From contig JAGDZQ010000034.1 of NCBI GenBank assembly GCA_049115715.1, positions 62,001 through 126,000 on the forward strand: a stretch of 64,000 nt of DNA. Reading direction: 5' to 3'. The translations under genes were made by a program, and so were the position numbers. This document shows, piece by piece, positions 43,981 to 53,681 of the stretch (positions within the stretch are counted from its first letter, which is position 1; every line of letters starts with the position of its first letter). The notes under the pieces were generated by a model that worked only from the letters and a program-made list of their open reading frames with translations, did not search any database and had not been told where the DNA came from. Source of the stretch: JAMZMI01 sp049115715. Its GTDB lineage: Bacteria; Bacteroidota; Bacteroidia; Cytophagales; Cyclobacteriaceae.

Positions 43981-46900
43981 TTCGATAAATTTATGGTGGT
44001 CATAAAATTTGAGATGTAGTTTTTGTGGGTATATGCTCCAGCATGATACCTGGAGACTATGATGATTTCACCAAGCAAACCTTGGGCTTCTTGCGTCCTG
44101 TTTAATCCCAGATATCCTAGTGCCATCAGGTACTTGCAGTGAATTGTATTCTGCCTTGACGGATCATCATCAAAGATCAGTAGGTCCGGAAGTGAGACTG
44201 CAAAGTAATCAATATCTACTTTGTCATGGATGTGCTTTTCTCCATAAGCTATCAACTTGTTAAACCTGCTTTTCGCCTCCTCTGATCTGCCCAGCTTCTG
44301 AAGAGCAAGCCCCTGATAAAATATTTTATCAGGGCTTTGATCGTTATAGTATATAGCTGCTGTTGGCTCAGACAATCCATGACAAGCTTCGTTCCAACTT
44401 TCGATGGCTTTTTCATTTAGACCTAGCCCTTCATATGCCACACCTTGCCAATAGTAGATATCATTTTCCTGCGCACCACAGAGTTTCCCCTCTCCCAGGT
44501 TGTGTGGATACTCTTTCGCCGCATCGAGATGCATAATTGCTTGCTCAAATGCTGCTTTTTGGATAGCCTTTTTTGCCATCTCTACGTGACTGTAGATATA
44601 CTGTCCAGGCACTTTACCTTCCCCACCTTCCCAGGGGTGAAAGTTTCGGGACTGTATCAATTCAAGTGCTTTTTTCTCCTGCCCGACCAAATTGAGCAAT
44701 GTGATTTGCTCTAGCGCTAAGTCGTCTCTGTCTTCCACGGTTCTTGGGTACTTTTCCAGAAACGCTAATCGCTCATGATAAGCATAGTTTAGCTTTTTAT
44801 AAAGCTGATCCAGTTCCATTAAGTTTCGAGGTGACTGATTTATGCTAAAAGCCTTTTCCAGCGAAATTCTAGCCTCATCTATTCTTTCGAATTTGTTATA
44901 ATAAGCCAATGCTAGGTTTCGATGAACGATATCAAACGAATCATCAATTTTCCTCGATTCCTCCCAATGAATTCGCGCTTCTTCGTATTGTCGGTTGGCG
45001 TAGTAGAAATTGCCAAGGTAGTAGTTTGCCTTTGCGTCTGCCGGGTTGATTTGGATAACTGCTTGAAGCATTAATACTTCTTCTAGTCTACTGGGGAAAC
45101 AGTAATCACTCGGCATAGAGCAAGCCTTGCTAAACAGGTGAATTGCCAAACCTTCATTTTTCATAGAACAGGCAAACGAGCCCTGGAAATAATATACCAT
45201 GGGATATACTGTTGTCTTACCTTCTGCGAAAACCTCAAGTACATTCGAAGCAGTCTCATAGAAGCCCGCAGCGGCATATTCAAGGGAGAGTTCAATGTAG
45301 TTGTGCACATCATCTCTTAGCTGTTCTTTTAGGAATTTCAGGTTTCCAATATCTTTTGTCAACAGGTGTTTTTCGTGCAAAACACCAAAGTTGAATCTGT
45401 CGAGTTTCAGTGATTCTTCTATGAAGGTTTCTAGATCAGCTTCCTTGCCTAGCTTCCTTAGTATTGCCGCCTTGAGCGTCCTGGCTGAGTGGTTGTTCCA
45501 ATTTCTGGATAGGGAACGATGGATGAGTTCCTCTGCTTCATGGTATTTAGTCCAGATGCAGGCAATCTGCGCCAGATGAAAATAGGCTGCATCCTGCCAT
45601 GCAGCGTTCCAGGTAGCCTTGTAAAAAACAGCATAGGCTTCATCCAATCTGTTTTGAAATTTCAAACAAAGCCCCAAATTAAAAAAGGGCTCTCCATCGT
45701 AAGGGTTTGGGTTACGTTCTGTGAGTGTCTCAATGGCGGTTCTAAAGTGCGTTTCCGCCTCCTGAAACTTCGCCCGCTTCATCAACCATAACCCCAAAGC
45801 ATTGTTGTTTCTTATATCGCCAGGGTCGCGACGCAAAGCTTCGTGATAGTAGTCTATTGGCTTGTAAGTCGCATGCCTGTACTGCTCCAGGTGAAGCCCT
45901 CTCAGATACAGCTGCTCAGTTGTTTCAATTTCATGAGGCTTCTTTGCTAGCTTGGCAGGATCCGGTATCGGTTTTTCTTCCTTCTTTTGTGGAATGTAAT
46001 CAACAAGCAACACCCCGTCTTGATTATACAAAGCCAGATGGCAATCTTCTGCAGAAACACCATCGGGGAGGGAGATTGTTCTTTCGAAAGACATGTCCGG
46101 AGCAAAATCAACCACCTCTTCAAAAAAATGCTCGTTATTAACCAGTAACAGAAGTTTGCTACCAGGATAAACCCCTGTTGTAAAGGATTGAATTCTAGCT
46201 TTACATCCATCAACCGAAAGGTTCAGCATGGCCTCTTTGGTAGCATTTTTAACCACGCCTAAATCTCGGTATGGCATAAAATACTGCTTAAAGCTCTTTT
46301 CTTCATAGGGGTGTAACCATGAGAAGTCGGGTTGGTTATCCGTGTAGACACCACACATCAGCTCTATATATGGACCGTCTTCATCTGTAAGGTTTCTGTC
46401 CCAGGCATAGCCAAACTCACCATTACCCCATGTCCATTGTTTTTTTCCTGGCGAAACATGATGATTGGCCACATGCAAAACGCCTCCCTTGCTATCGTTT
46501 TCATATCCTCCTACAAAATCATTCTCAGAGTTGATGGACATGTACGAAGTGGGTACAGGAATATTCTTGTATTTTGAAATGTCAACGCCTGCTGAGTAGT
46601 CCACTTTATAGTAAGTTCCTGTAGCTACAGGAAATGTCGAAACATCTCTTTTGCCATGGTCAAAAACGGCATTCACATCCGGTGGAAAAACGGATTGGTA
46701 GTGCTCATTGACCTTGACTGCAGGATTAGCCCACCACAGAAATGTTTGAGGGTGCGGGGTTCGATTGTAGAGTTGGGCTTTTATTTCTAAATAAGCCTTG
46801 TCTTCGTAGAGTGTATACCCGGCCATGCCTTTGGTACGAAACATCCGCTCTATTTCACTTACCCAAACGGTCTTAGAACCGTCTTCATTTTCTTCGATCG

Positions 46901-47312
46901 AAAAATCAATCGGCTCATAAGTAGAAGGTCGATGATGTTGAGGCCAGTTAAATTCAATTCCTCCCGATATCCAGGGGCCGGTCAGTCCTACTAATGCCGG
47001 TTTGATCACCTGATTATAGTATACAAAATGGCGCTTCTTCGACTTGTCATAAGCCATCTGAATGCGTCCGCCCAACTCGGGCAAAATCATGATTTTCAAG
47101 TACTCGTTTTCTAGAAAAAGCCCAATCCACTCTTTGTCTTCTTTTTCATCAAAGATCTTTTCGACAACCGGATTGGGATACACGGCACCAGAGCTTCCTT
47201 GGTAAACCCGGTTCTCTAAAAAAATCGGATTCTTTTCGGGTTCGCCGATTCCGTAAGTAGGAATGGTGACTATTTCTTTCCAAGCTTTTACTTCCACTTT
47301 ATTAACTATCAC
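43977..47312 (-). CDS. DUF5107 domain protein with long TPR array, cytoplasmic
   Basis: The 1111-residue protein begins with a DUF5107 mutarotase-like beta domain (about residues 15-370, with LKIMILPELGGRIQMAYD and SGGIEFNWPQHHRPSTYEP). Residues about 450-1100 are tetratricopeptide repeats, for example NALGLWLMKRAKFQEAETHF. No signal peptide is visible, so it should act in the cytoplasm. The GTG start directly abuts the stop of the MFS porter gene. The aligned Glu and His in the DUF5107 part suggest sugar binding or hydrolysis, but I know no proven reaction. It probably processes or senses the imported oligosaccharide. Confidence 0.8.
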   Translation of the reverse strand: MIVNKVEVKAWKEIVTIPTYGIGEPEKNPIFLENRVYQGSSGAVYPNPVVEKIFDEKEDKEWIGLFLENEYLKIMILPELGGRIQMAYDKSKKRHFVYYNQVIKPALVGLTGPWISGGIEFNWPQHHRPSTYEPIDFSIEENEDGSKTVWVSEIERMFRTKGMAGYTLYEDKAYLEIKAQLYNRTPHPQTFLWWANPAVKVNEHYQSVFPPDVNAVFDHGKRDVSTFPVATGTYYKVDYSAGVDISKYKNIPVPTSYMSINSENDFVGGYENDSKGGVLHVANHHVSPGKKQWTWGNGEFGYAWDRNLTDEDGPYIELMCGVYTDNQPDFSWLHPYEEKSFKQYFMPYRDLGVVKNATKEAMLNLSVDGCKARIQSFTTGVYPGSKLLLLVNNEHFFEEVVDFAPDMSFERTISLPDGVSAEDCHLALYNQDGVLLVDYIPQKKEEKPIPDPAKLAKKPHEIETTEQLYLRGLHLEQYRHATYKPIDYYHEALRRDPGDIRNNNALGLWLMKRAKFQEAETHFRTAIETLTERNPNPYDGEPFFNLGLCLKFQNRLDEAYAVFYKATWNAAWQDAAYFHLAQIACIWTKYHEAEELIHRSLSRNWNNHSARTLKAAILRKLGKEADLETFIEESLKLDRFNFGVLHEKHLLTKDIGNLKFLKEQLRDDVHNYIELSLEYAAAGFYETASNVLEVFAEGKTTVYPMVYYFQGSFACSMKNEGLAIHLFSKACSMPSDYCFPSRLEEVLMLQAVIQINPADAKANYYLGNFYYANRQYEEARIHWEESRKIDDSFDIVHRNLALAYYNKFERIDEARISLEKAFSINQSPRNLMELDQLYKKLNYAYHERLAFLEKYPRTVEDRDDLALEQITLLNLVGQEKKALELIQSRNFHPWEGGEGKVPGQYIYSHVEMAKKAIQKAAFEQAIMHLDAAKEYPHNLGEGKLCGAQENDIYYWQGVAYEGLGLNEKAIESWNEACHGLSEPTAAIYYNDQSPDKIFYQGLALQKLGRSEEAKSRFNKLIAYGEKHIHDKVDIDYFAVSLPDLLIFDDDPSRQNTIHCKYLMALGYLGLNRTQEAQGLLGEIIIVSRYHAGAYTHKNYISNFMTTINLSK

Positions 47313-48698
47313 TTAGTTTTTGATCAATTCATTTTCGATTTCTTCCAGCGACTTACCTTTCGTCTCCGGCAGCTTTTTGTAAACGAAAAACCAGCCAGCA
47401 AGACATATGACTCCATAGAGCCAAAAAGTACCTGAAGCTCCCAATGCTTTGTTTAGAAAGGGAAACGTATAGGTAAGCACAAAGCTCGCAGACCACAGCG
47501 CCAAAGTGGCCACCGCTACCGCAGCACCTCGGATCCTATTAGGGAATATTTCAGATATCACTACCCACATAATCGGTGCAAGCGACATGGCATATGTGGC
47601 AATGGCCAATAATACCAATACCAATAAAATCCATCCACTGATGTTTAAGGCGTAAGCTGTGCCAATTAATAAATAGATAATCGCCAGTCCTGCAGATCCA
47701 ATGGTCATCAATGATCTACGCCCAAGCTTGTCAACAGTATAAATGGCCACAAATGTGAACACCAGATTGATTACACCTGTAATGACTATGTTGAAGAGTA
47801 TATCTGACACACCAAAGCCGGCAGCTTTGAAGATTTCTTCTGCATAATTAAAGATGACATTGATGCCACACCACTGCTGAAAAATGGCCAGCACAATCCC
47901 AATCATGAGTACATTTCTCAGTTTAGGGTCTCTCAAATGCTCAAAATGAACTTTCCCCTGGTCTTGTTTAGTGGTTTTATTTATTTCAATCAGCTGGATA
48001 TCAGCGTAATCCGCTCCTCCTATTCTATCTAAGATAGCTCTTACCTTATCTTCCAAACCATTTTTAGCCAACCAGCGTGGACTTTCGGGCATAAAAAACA
48101 TCAACATAAAAAACAATAAAGCGGGCACGGTTTCTGCCCAAAACATCCATCGCCACCCTGATTGTCCATTCCAAGAATTGAGCATATCAATTCCTGTAAA
48201 GTCTTCAGGAACGGGCTCTGCAATTCCCCAATTTACCAATTGGGCTGCCAATATCCCGATAACAATGGTAAGCTGGTTGAGCGAAACAAATCGTCCGCGC
48301 ATGGCGGCTGGAGTTATCTCAGCGATGTACATCGGTGATAAGTTTGACGCAAGGCCAATCCCTACCCCACCAACAATGCGGTAAAGGATGAAAAAGATGA
48401 AAGAACTGGTCGCCCCAGTGCCTATGGCAGAAAGTGCGAATAGAAAAGCGGAGAGTATCAGCAGCGGTTTCCGACCATATCTATCACTTAGTAATCCAGA
48501 AATCAGCGCGCCAATCAAACAACCTGTCAATGCGCTACTCATGGCCCACCCTTGTAGTCCAGGTGAATTGGCTATGTCAAAAAACTGCTCATAGAAAGGC
48601 TTAGCTCCTCCTATCACTACCCAATCATAGCCAAAAAGCAGACCTCCCAGAGCCGAGACAAGGGAAACAGTTAAAACGTACTTGATGTTTAATTGCAT
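47313..48698 (-). CDS. MFS sugar porter (XylE/GLUT-like)
   Basis: From the ATG at 48698 (a TTG lies 6 bp upstream) the protein has 461 residues and 12 predicted membrane segments. Sugar-porter motifs are GGLLFGYDWVVIGG, DRYGRKPLL, RGRFVSLNQLTIVIGI, VDKLGRRSLM and LPETKGKSLEEIE. It imports a monosaccharide by proton symport. It heads an operon with the DUF5107-TPR protein and the large GH2 enzyme. An AraC-family regulator is divergent 110 bp away and probably controls it. Confidence 0.93.
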   Translation of the reverse strand: MQLNIKYVLTVSLVSALGGLLFGYDWVVIGGAKPFYEQFFDIANSPGLQGWAMSSALTGCLIGALISGLLSDRYGRKPLLILSAFLFALSAIGTGATSSFIFFILYRIVGGVGIGLASNLSPMYIAEITPAAMRGRFVSLNQLTIVIGILAAQLVNWGIAEPVPEDFTGIDMLNSWNGQSGWRWMFWAETVPALLFFMLMFFMPESPRWLAKNGLEDKVRAILDRIGGADYADIQLIEINKTTKQDQGKVHFEHLRDPKLRNVLMIGIVLAIFQQWCGINVIFNYAEEIFKAAGFGVSDILFNIVITGVINLVFTFVAIYTVDKLGRRSLMTIGSAGLAIIYLLIGTAYALNISGWILLVLVLLAIATYAMSLAPIMWVVISEIFPNRIRGAAVAVATLALWSASFVLTYTFPFLNKALGASGTFWLYGVICLAGWFFVYKKLPETKGKSLEEIENELIKN

Positions 48699-48808
48699 TT
48701 TCAAATCAGAACATTCTTAAAGATAGTTACAAAACAAGCAAGGATAACTGGTGAAAAAAATGGAAAATCCTATACTTTTAATGGAGTATCTTATTAAAAA
48801 TAAAACTC

Positions 48809-49684
48809 GTGAAACAAGAAGGGTTTGAAGGCCAACGTTCTGTAACAGTCCCCAAAATCATATTGGATGAGATGCGAGACTCGGTGCTGCACCAGCAACT
48901 ACATATTACGGATATTGGTTACTATCCCTCCGCTGAAAATCATCAAAGAGAGAGAATTAATGGGTGTGATCAACATATTTTGATCTATTGTGCGCAAGGT
49001 GAAGGCTGGCTATCAATAGATGGGCATAGAAAGATAATTCGCAAGAATAAGTACTTTATCATACCCAAAAATCATCCGCATTCCTATGGAAGTAGCATTA
49101 AACAACCATGGACAATTTATTGGGTACATTTCTCCGGAGCGATTTCAAACGAATTCACCCATAAACAGCACCATATAGCTACCATCCCTCCTTCAAGCGA
49201 ATCCAGAATCCAGGAGCGAATTGAGTTATTTGAGGAAATGCTCAAGAATCTGGAAATGGGCTTCAGTACTGAAATAGTCAATTATGCCAATATATGCCTG
49301 CTGCATTTTTTGGGGTCATTCAAATATGTAGACCAATTTCGGGTGATTAAAAAATTTGATAACTCGGATATAGTTGAAAAATCCATACTGATCATGCGTG
49401 AAAATCTGAACAAAAACATCACACTTGATTCCATATCCAAGGATTTGAAGCTGTCTCCCTCACATTTTTCATTGCGGTTCAAGAAAAAAACGGGAAGGTC
49501 ACCAATAGATTACCTGCTCAAACTCAGGATACAAATGGCCTGTAGGTTTTTGGACCATTCTTCACTAAAGGTTAAAGAAATTGCACAAAAGGTTGGCATA
49601 GCCGATCAGTATTACTTTTCACGCCTATTTAAAAAAAACATGGGATGCTCACCACAGCAGTACCGCAAACATCCTAAGGGATAG
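48809..49684 (+). CDS. AraC family transcriptional regulator
   Basis: The 291-residue protein has an N-terminal cupin-like sensing domain (LIYCAQGEGWLSIDGHRK, IPKNHPHSYG) and two C-terminal AraC helix-turn-helix motifs (ITLDSISKDLKLSPSHFSLR and VKEIAQKVGIADQYYFSRLF). The frame opens with a GTG at 48809; an ATG at 48781 is out of frame. It is the only plus-strand gene in the PUL and diverges from the MFS porter operon, which it likely activates when a sugar is bound. Repeat copy C lies just after its stop. Confidence 0.9.
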   Translation: MKQEGFEGQRSVTVPKIILDEMRDSVLHQQLHITDIGYYPSAENHQRERINGCDQHILIYCAQGEGWLSIDGHRKIIRKNKYFIIPKNHPHSYGSSIKQPWTIYWVHFSGAISNEFTHKQHHIATIPPSSESRIQERIELFEEMLKNLEMGFSTEIVNYANICLLHFLGSFKYVDQFRVIKKFDNSDIVEKSILIMRENLNKNITLDSISKDLKLSPSHFSLRFKKKTGRSPIDYLLKLRIQMACRFLDHSSLKVKEIAQKVGIADQYYFSRLFKKNMGCSPQQYRKHPKG

Positions 49685-49711
49685 ATGTTGGAATTGTCAT
49701 TAACCTGAGCG

Positions 49712-49856
49712 ACTTATAATTATAGAAAACTGCCATTCTGAGGTATCTTCCTGAACCTGTCGAAGAAGACACTGAAGCGATCTTTGTATCATGAGACTGT
49801 CACGTCTTTTCACCAAATATTTAAAAGCCAAAAGACTCCTTTAGACTTGAGGAAGT
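49712..49856 (-). repeat. dispersed repeat, copy C (degraded)
   Basis: The segment has the same orientation and order of blocks as copy B: ACTTATAATTATA at one end, CTGCCATTCTGAGG, then TATTTAAAAGCCAAAAGACTC and GACTTGAGGAAG at the other. The interior is diverged, and the stretch corresponding to about 30 bp near the end of copies A and B is absent. It fills most of the gap between the AraC gene and the PhoD-like gene. Confidence 0.65.
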
Positions 49857-49865
49857 AGTAAAGTT

Positions 49866-51497
49866 CTAGTTTAAGTTGACCTCCACTGGCCAACCCTCGA
49901 ATTGCAATGCTTCATCAGTGGTCACGTCAACTTCTCTCGGCCAGCATTCAAATGTTACTTTCTTTTGCTCCACATTGAATCTTATGAATCCATATCCTGC
50001 TCCATTAGAAGGGCTATCTGGATTTGCATAGGCATGCATGGTAATTTTGTTATTGAATCCATCGAGATATCTTCCGTTCCAAGGTAAGACTTCATTTGAA
50101 TTTGCTCCCGCTTTTTCATCTTCTGGCCACCACCATCTGCTGTAGTAGTTATTGACAATTGCCGGTACTACAAAAGCCCATGGACCATCTTCAAAAGCTT
50201 CAGATCCATGCTGAATGACGGTGGCTAAATGTTGATCTCCAGCTATATGAACAGCATTGGCTTCCATGATTTTCCTTATTGCACGGTTTCTCCCAGCCTG
50301 CGGCCATCCGTTTGAATCCATATCGGCATGAAGACGATTCTCCTTTTTTCCATGTAGATGTGCTCCGCCACAGAATCCTGTTTGAGAAAGCACCACCTTG
50401 ATACGTTCGGTGTTTTCTTGTCCCCAGGTTTCCAAAAAGTCAAGCTGCCTCGATCCTAACAATTCAAGTCCTTCTAAATCTACAGAAGCGGGATTGTAGC
50501 TAGCGTCGCGGATGTGATCTGGTCTTGGGCCTATTTGGGGAATTTTGCCATTAGGCCCAGATTTGAATTTTCGATCTTCAATGATGGCGAAATCAACATC
50601 TCCAATGACCAGATTGGTATAGTAAACGCCAATTCCCTGCTCGATCGGTGTGGGGTCAAATGCATCTGGCAAATGAGCGGTCTGACATCTTTCGACCATT
50701 TTCACATATTCGGGATGGTAAAAATAGCCTCCATCATCTCCTGCTCTGGTTGAGGCTTTTTTTCCGTATTCGCCCCAGAGATTCCCCTGACCAATATCAT
50801 GATCATCGGGAATAGTAATGCAAGGTCTATTTCTAAAGACTTCTCTGAACTGCATTCCAAACTTGAGCCATGCTGCCGTATGTTCTTGATGGTCATAGGA
50901 TTGATCCCCTGCAAAAAACACGATATCCGGGTCTTGGTGATTGATATTTCTCACATAGCTCTCCCTACCTCCTCTATCCTTATTGCTGTTACATGATAAT
51001 GCAGCTAGAGTTATTTCCTTTTTGGCTTTCGGCATTTTTCGAATTACACCTCCGTATGTAGCGATTTCGCTATGCCTCAATCGATAAGCTACATCGACAG
51101 TCTCATCCCAGTCTTCGATCTCAAATAGAGCCGACCATCCTATGTCGTTTATTATCCTTTTCTGAACTTCTTTCCAGCTTCCATTTTCTTTTATTTCTAA
51201 TCGAACTTCTCTTGTTTCATTCGGGTAAAGGGGAAATAGTTGTGCAGTTAACTTTAATTTTTGATTAGAAACGGTATAAATACCAAATGCTATCACCTCT
51301 TCGCGACCAACTTTTACGTCGATAATCTTATTGGGCTTTCTATTCCACCAATCGTTGACTGATATGGTATCCAGTTTTTCAAAAGGAGCCATAACAGGTG
51401 GAACCATTGATATCTGATTGCTCTGCTTCTTTGAATCGCAAGCGATCAATAGAAACATAATAAGCAAAGGGGTTACTAGATTCTTTATTTCTAACAT
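49866..51497 (-). CDS. PhoD-like metallophosphoesterase, lipoprotein
   Basis: The 543-residue protein has a lipobox with Cys20 (FLLIAC). It carries the PhoD metallophosphatase fold: LAALSCNSNKD, FFAGDQSYD (residues 195-202), IPDDHDIGQG (residues 229-238), TGFCGGAHLHGK and HIAGDQHLATVI. The N-terminal 150 residues form a beta domain. PhoD enzymes are calcium- and iron-dependent phosphodiesterases or monoesterases. Its place among glycosidases and a sulfatase suggests it removes an ester group from the polysaccharide or spares phosphate, but this is inferred. It lies 46 bp after the GH2 gene on the same strand. Confidence 0.85.
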   Translation of the reverse strand: MLEIKNLVTPLLIMFLLIACDSKKQSNQISMVPPVMAPFEKLDTISVNDWWNRKPNKIIDVKVGREEVIAFGIYTVSNQKLKLTAQLFPLYPNETREVRLEIKENGSWKEVQKRIINDIGWSALFEIEDWDETVDVAYRLRHSEIATYGGVIRKMPKAKKEITLAALSCNSNKDRGGRESYVRNINHQDPDIVFFAGDQSYDHQEHTAAWLKFGMQFREVFRNRPCITIPDDHDIGQGNLWGEYGKKASTRAGDDGGYFYHPEYVKMVERCQTAHLPDAFDPTPIEQGIGVYYTNLVIGDVDFAIIEDRKFKSGPNGKIPQIGPRPDHIRDASYNPASVDLEGLELLGSRQLDFLETWGQENTERIKVVLSQTGFCGGAHLHGKKENRLHADMDSNGWPQAGRNRAIRKIMEANAVHIAGDQHLATVIQHGSEAFEDGPWAFVVPAIVNNYYSRWWWPEDEKAGANSNEVLPWNGRYLDGFNNKITMHAYANPDSPSNGAGYGFIRFNVEQKKVTFECWPREVDVTTDEALQFEGWPVEVNLN

Positions 51498-51543
51498 AAT
51501 AGGTCAATGATATGGTAACTGCACAGGCAGAGTTAATAAATCT

Positions 51544-53571
51544 TCAATAAATCCACGTACAAGAATCCTGGATTTTTCTGCCTTTATATTCTGCTGTTAA
51601 TTCTATTTTATTTTCACCCTTTATCAGTTCAAGGTTCTTCCAAACATAGGCTTTATTTTGCACTTCCGGTTTCTGGCTTATGGTTTGCCCATTTAATGTG
51701 AGTACCAAGTTTTCAGCATTGGAATAAACTTTTACAATCGTGATTGGATTGTCTCGAAAGACATGTCTTTTACTCGTAATGTAAAGCACTGGTTCTTCTG
51801 ACCAGTTCGCCTTATAGAAATAGAAGACATCTTTTTTGACCTCTCTGTCATATGTCACCAATCCCTTATGATTGATAAGTTCGGCATCTCCTCGATCTAC
51901 TCTTGGCCAGCTAAAGTCAAACATGTTCCAGAGATACTTCCCCCATAAGTACTTCCTATCGTTAATCTCCTTGTAATTAACCTCATGAACGTAACACTGA
52001 TACTGTTCCGGGTAAAATTGACCATCTTTTGGATTGGGTCTTGTCAGCTCTTGTCGCTGATGTGCAATGCTCCCTCCTGCTCCATATTCAGAAACAGCTA
52101 ATTTAAAATTGGGTTCTTTCTCGTGTATATCGTCGAACCACGCTGCGATCCCATTATCGGGTTCTTTGTACCAAGCAAAGTATCTATTCCATGCCATTAG
52201 ATCTGTAACGCCGTGTCTTTCTACCAATGGCCGATTTGATGCCGCAGTAGTCAATCGATTTGGGTCTTCTGCTTTCATGTGATCCTGGTATTCTTGTACA
52301 TCTTCAATTGGAATGCCCCACACTTCATTGTACATACCCCAAAACAGAATAGAAGGGTGATTGTAGTTTTGACGTATTAGTTCACTGATTTGCTGTTTAC
52401 AGTTTTGCTTAAACTTCTCATTCCCTTTTTGATAGTCGGGTGTAATTGGAACTTCTGCCCACACCACGATTCCATTTGAGTCGGTCATGTCGTACATGAT
52501 TTCGGCCTGCTGATAGTGAGCCAAACGAATGGTATTGGCACCAACTTCTTCAATGAGCTCCATATCTCTTTTGTGTTGATCATCTGATAGTGCCGAACCT
52601 GTTTGTTGCCATTCCTGATGTCTACAGACTCCCTGCAAATCAATGTACTCTCCATTTAAGAAAAATCCTTCATTGGAATCAATATGATAATAGCGAAGAC
52701 CTAATGGTTGTTCAATCTGATCAATTTCCTTTCCATTCTTGAGTAACGAAATCGTGACTTTATAGAGATAGGGATCCTTCTTTCCGTTCCAGAGATGGGG
52801 CTTTTTGATTACGGCTTTTTGCAGGACATCTTCGGCTCCTTTGGAAGTCGTTTTGTTCGTTGATTTTTTCCAAACAACTTTTCCTACCGCATCTGTGATC
52901 TTTGTACTTACGATGAAAGTCTGTGCATCATCGCTTCCATTATCAACCCTAGTCAAGATGTCAATTTCGGCACTTTTGGCACTCACATCATTTTGAGTGA
53001 GATAAACGCCCGGGGAGGCATAGTCGATTGGTGTTATGCACACCTGGTCAGTGAAAATAAGATTCACATCTCTGTAAATCCCTCCGAAACGGGTAAAGAG
53101 TTTATCAGTAGACGGAGCAATATCTTTGTTATCTGCATTATCAACTTTTACAGATAGCTGATTGGTCTCTCCGTATTTGATTAGATCTGTAAGTTCAAAT
53201 GCAAAGGCGGCATATCCTCCATGATGTTCTCCTATTTCCTGTCCATTCAGGTATACGGTGGCACTCGTGAGTACTCCATCAAAGCGGACAAAAACTCGTC
53301 CTTGTTCGGCTGAAGATGGGACTTGAAATGCTTTTCTATACCAAGCCTCTCCTTTATAATAGCCTGTGCCTTCAATGACATCCAGATTCCATGTGTGTGG
53401 TACTCTTACTCCTCTCCACCGAACATCGTTAAACGCTTCCTTTTGTGCGTGATGGTGTTGGCCTTTAAAAAACTTCCATGGCCCGCTTAGTGACTGAGAA
53501 GTCCTACTTTGAGACCATGAATTAAAAACAATTGCAAGGGACAGTATTAAGATCAGATTAATTGATTTCAT
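51544..53571 (-). CDS. GH2 beta-galactosidase (675 aa)
   Basis: The 675-residue protein has a signal peptide ending at NSWSQ. The GH2 N-domain has VPHTWNLDVIEGTGYYKGEA and FTRFGGIYRDVNLIF, and the barrel has GVCRHQEWQQTGSALSDDQH. The acid/base is Glu416 (GMYNEVWG) and the nucleophile is Glu495 (LAVSEYGAGG). This compact form is typical of PUL beta-galactosidases. It is distinct from the two other GH2 enzymes in the window. Confidence 0.92.
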   Translation of the reverse strand: MKSINLILILSLAIVFNSWSQSRTSQSLSGPWKFFKGQHHHAQKEAFNDVRWRGVRVPHTWNLDVIEGTGYYKGEAWYRKAFQVPSSAEQGRVFVRFDGVLTSATVYLNGQEIGEHHGGYAAFAFELTDLIKYGETNQLSVKVDNADNKDIAPSTDKLFTRFGGIYRDVNLIFTDQVCITPIDYASPGVYLTQNDVSAKSAEIDILTRVDNGSDDAQTFIVSTKITDAVGKVVWKKSTNKTTSKGAEDVLQKAVIKKPHLWNGKKDPYLYKVTISLLKNGKEIDQIEQPLGLRYYHIDSNEGFFLNGEYIDLQGVCRHQEWQQTGSALSDDQHKRDMELIEEVGANTIRLAHYQQAEIMYDMTDSNGIVVWAEVPITPDYQKGNEKFKQNCKQQISELIRQNYNHPSILFWGMYNEVWGIPIEDVQEYQDHMKAEDPNRLTTAASNRPLVERHGVTDLMAWNRYFAWYKEPDNGIAAWFDDIHEKEPNFKLAVSEYGAGGSIAHQRQELTRPNPKDGQFYPEQYQCYVHEVNYKEINDRKYLWGKYLWNMFDFSWPRVDRGDAELINHKGLVTYDREVKKDVFYFYKANWSEEPVLYITSKRHVFRDNPITIVKVYSNAENLVLTLNGQTISQKPEVQNKAYVWKNLELIKGENKIELTAEYKGRKIQDSCTWIY

Positions 53572-53681
53572 GAAAAATTTACGTGTATTTTATTTTAAAT
53601 AGATATGTGTAATTGCAGCACCTTCATTTTGCACAGTTGGACTTACCTCCATATTTTTCAGTAAAACCGATGTATGATTGA

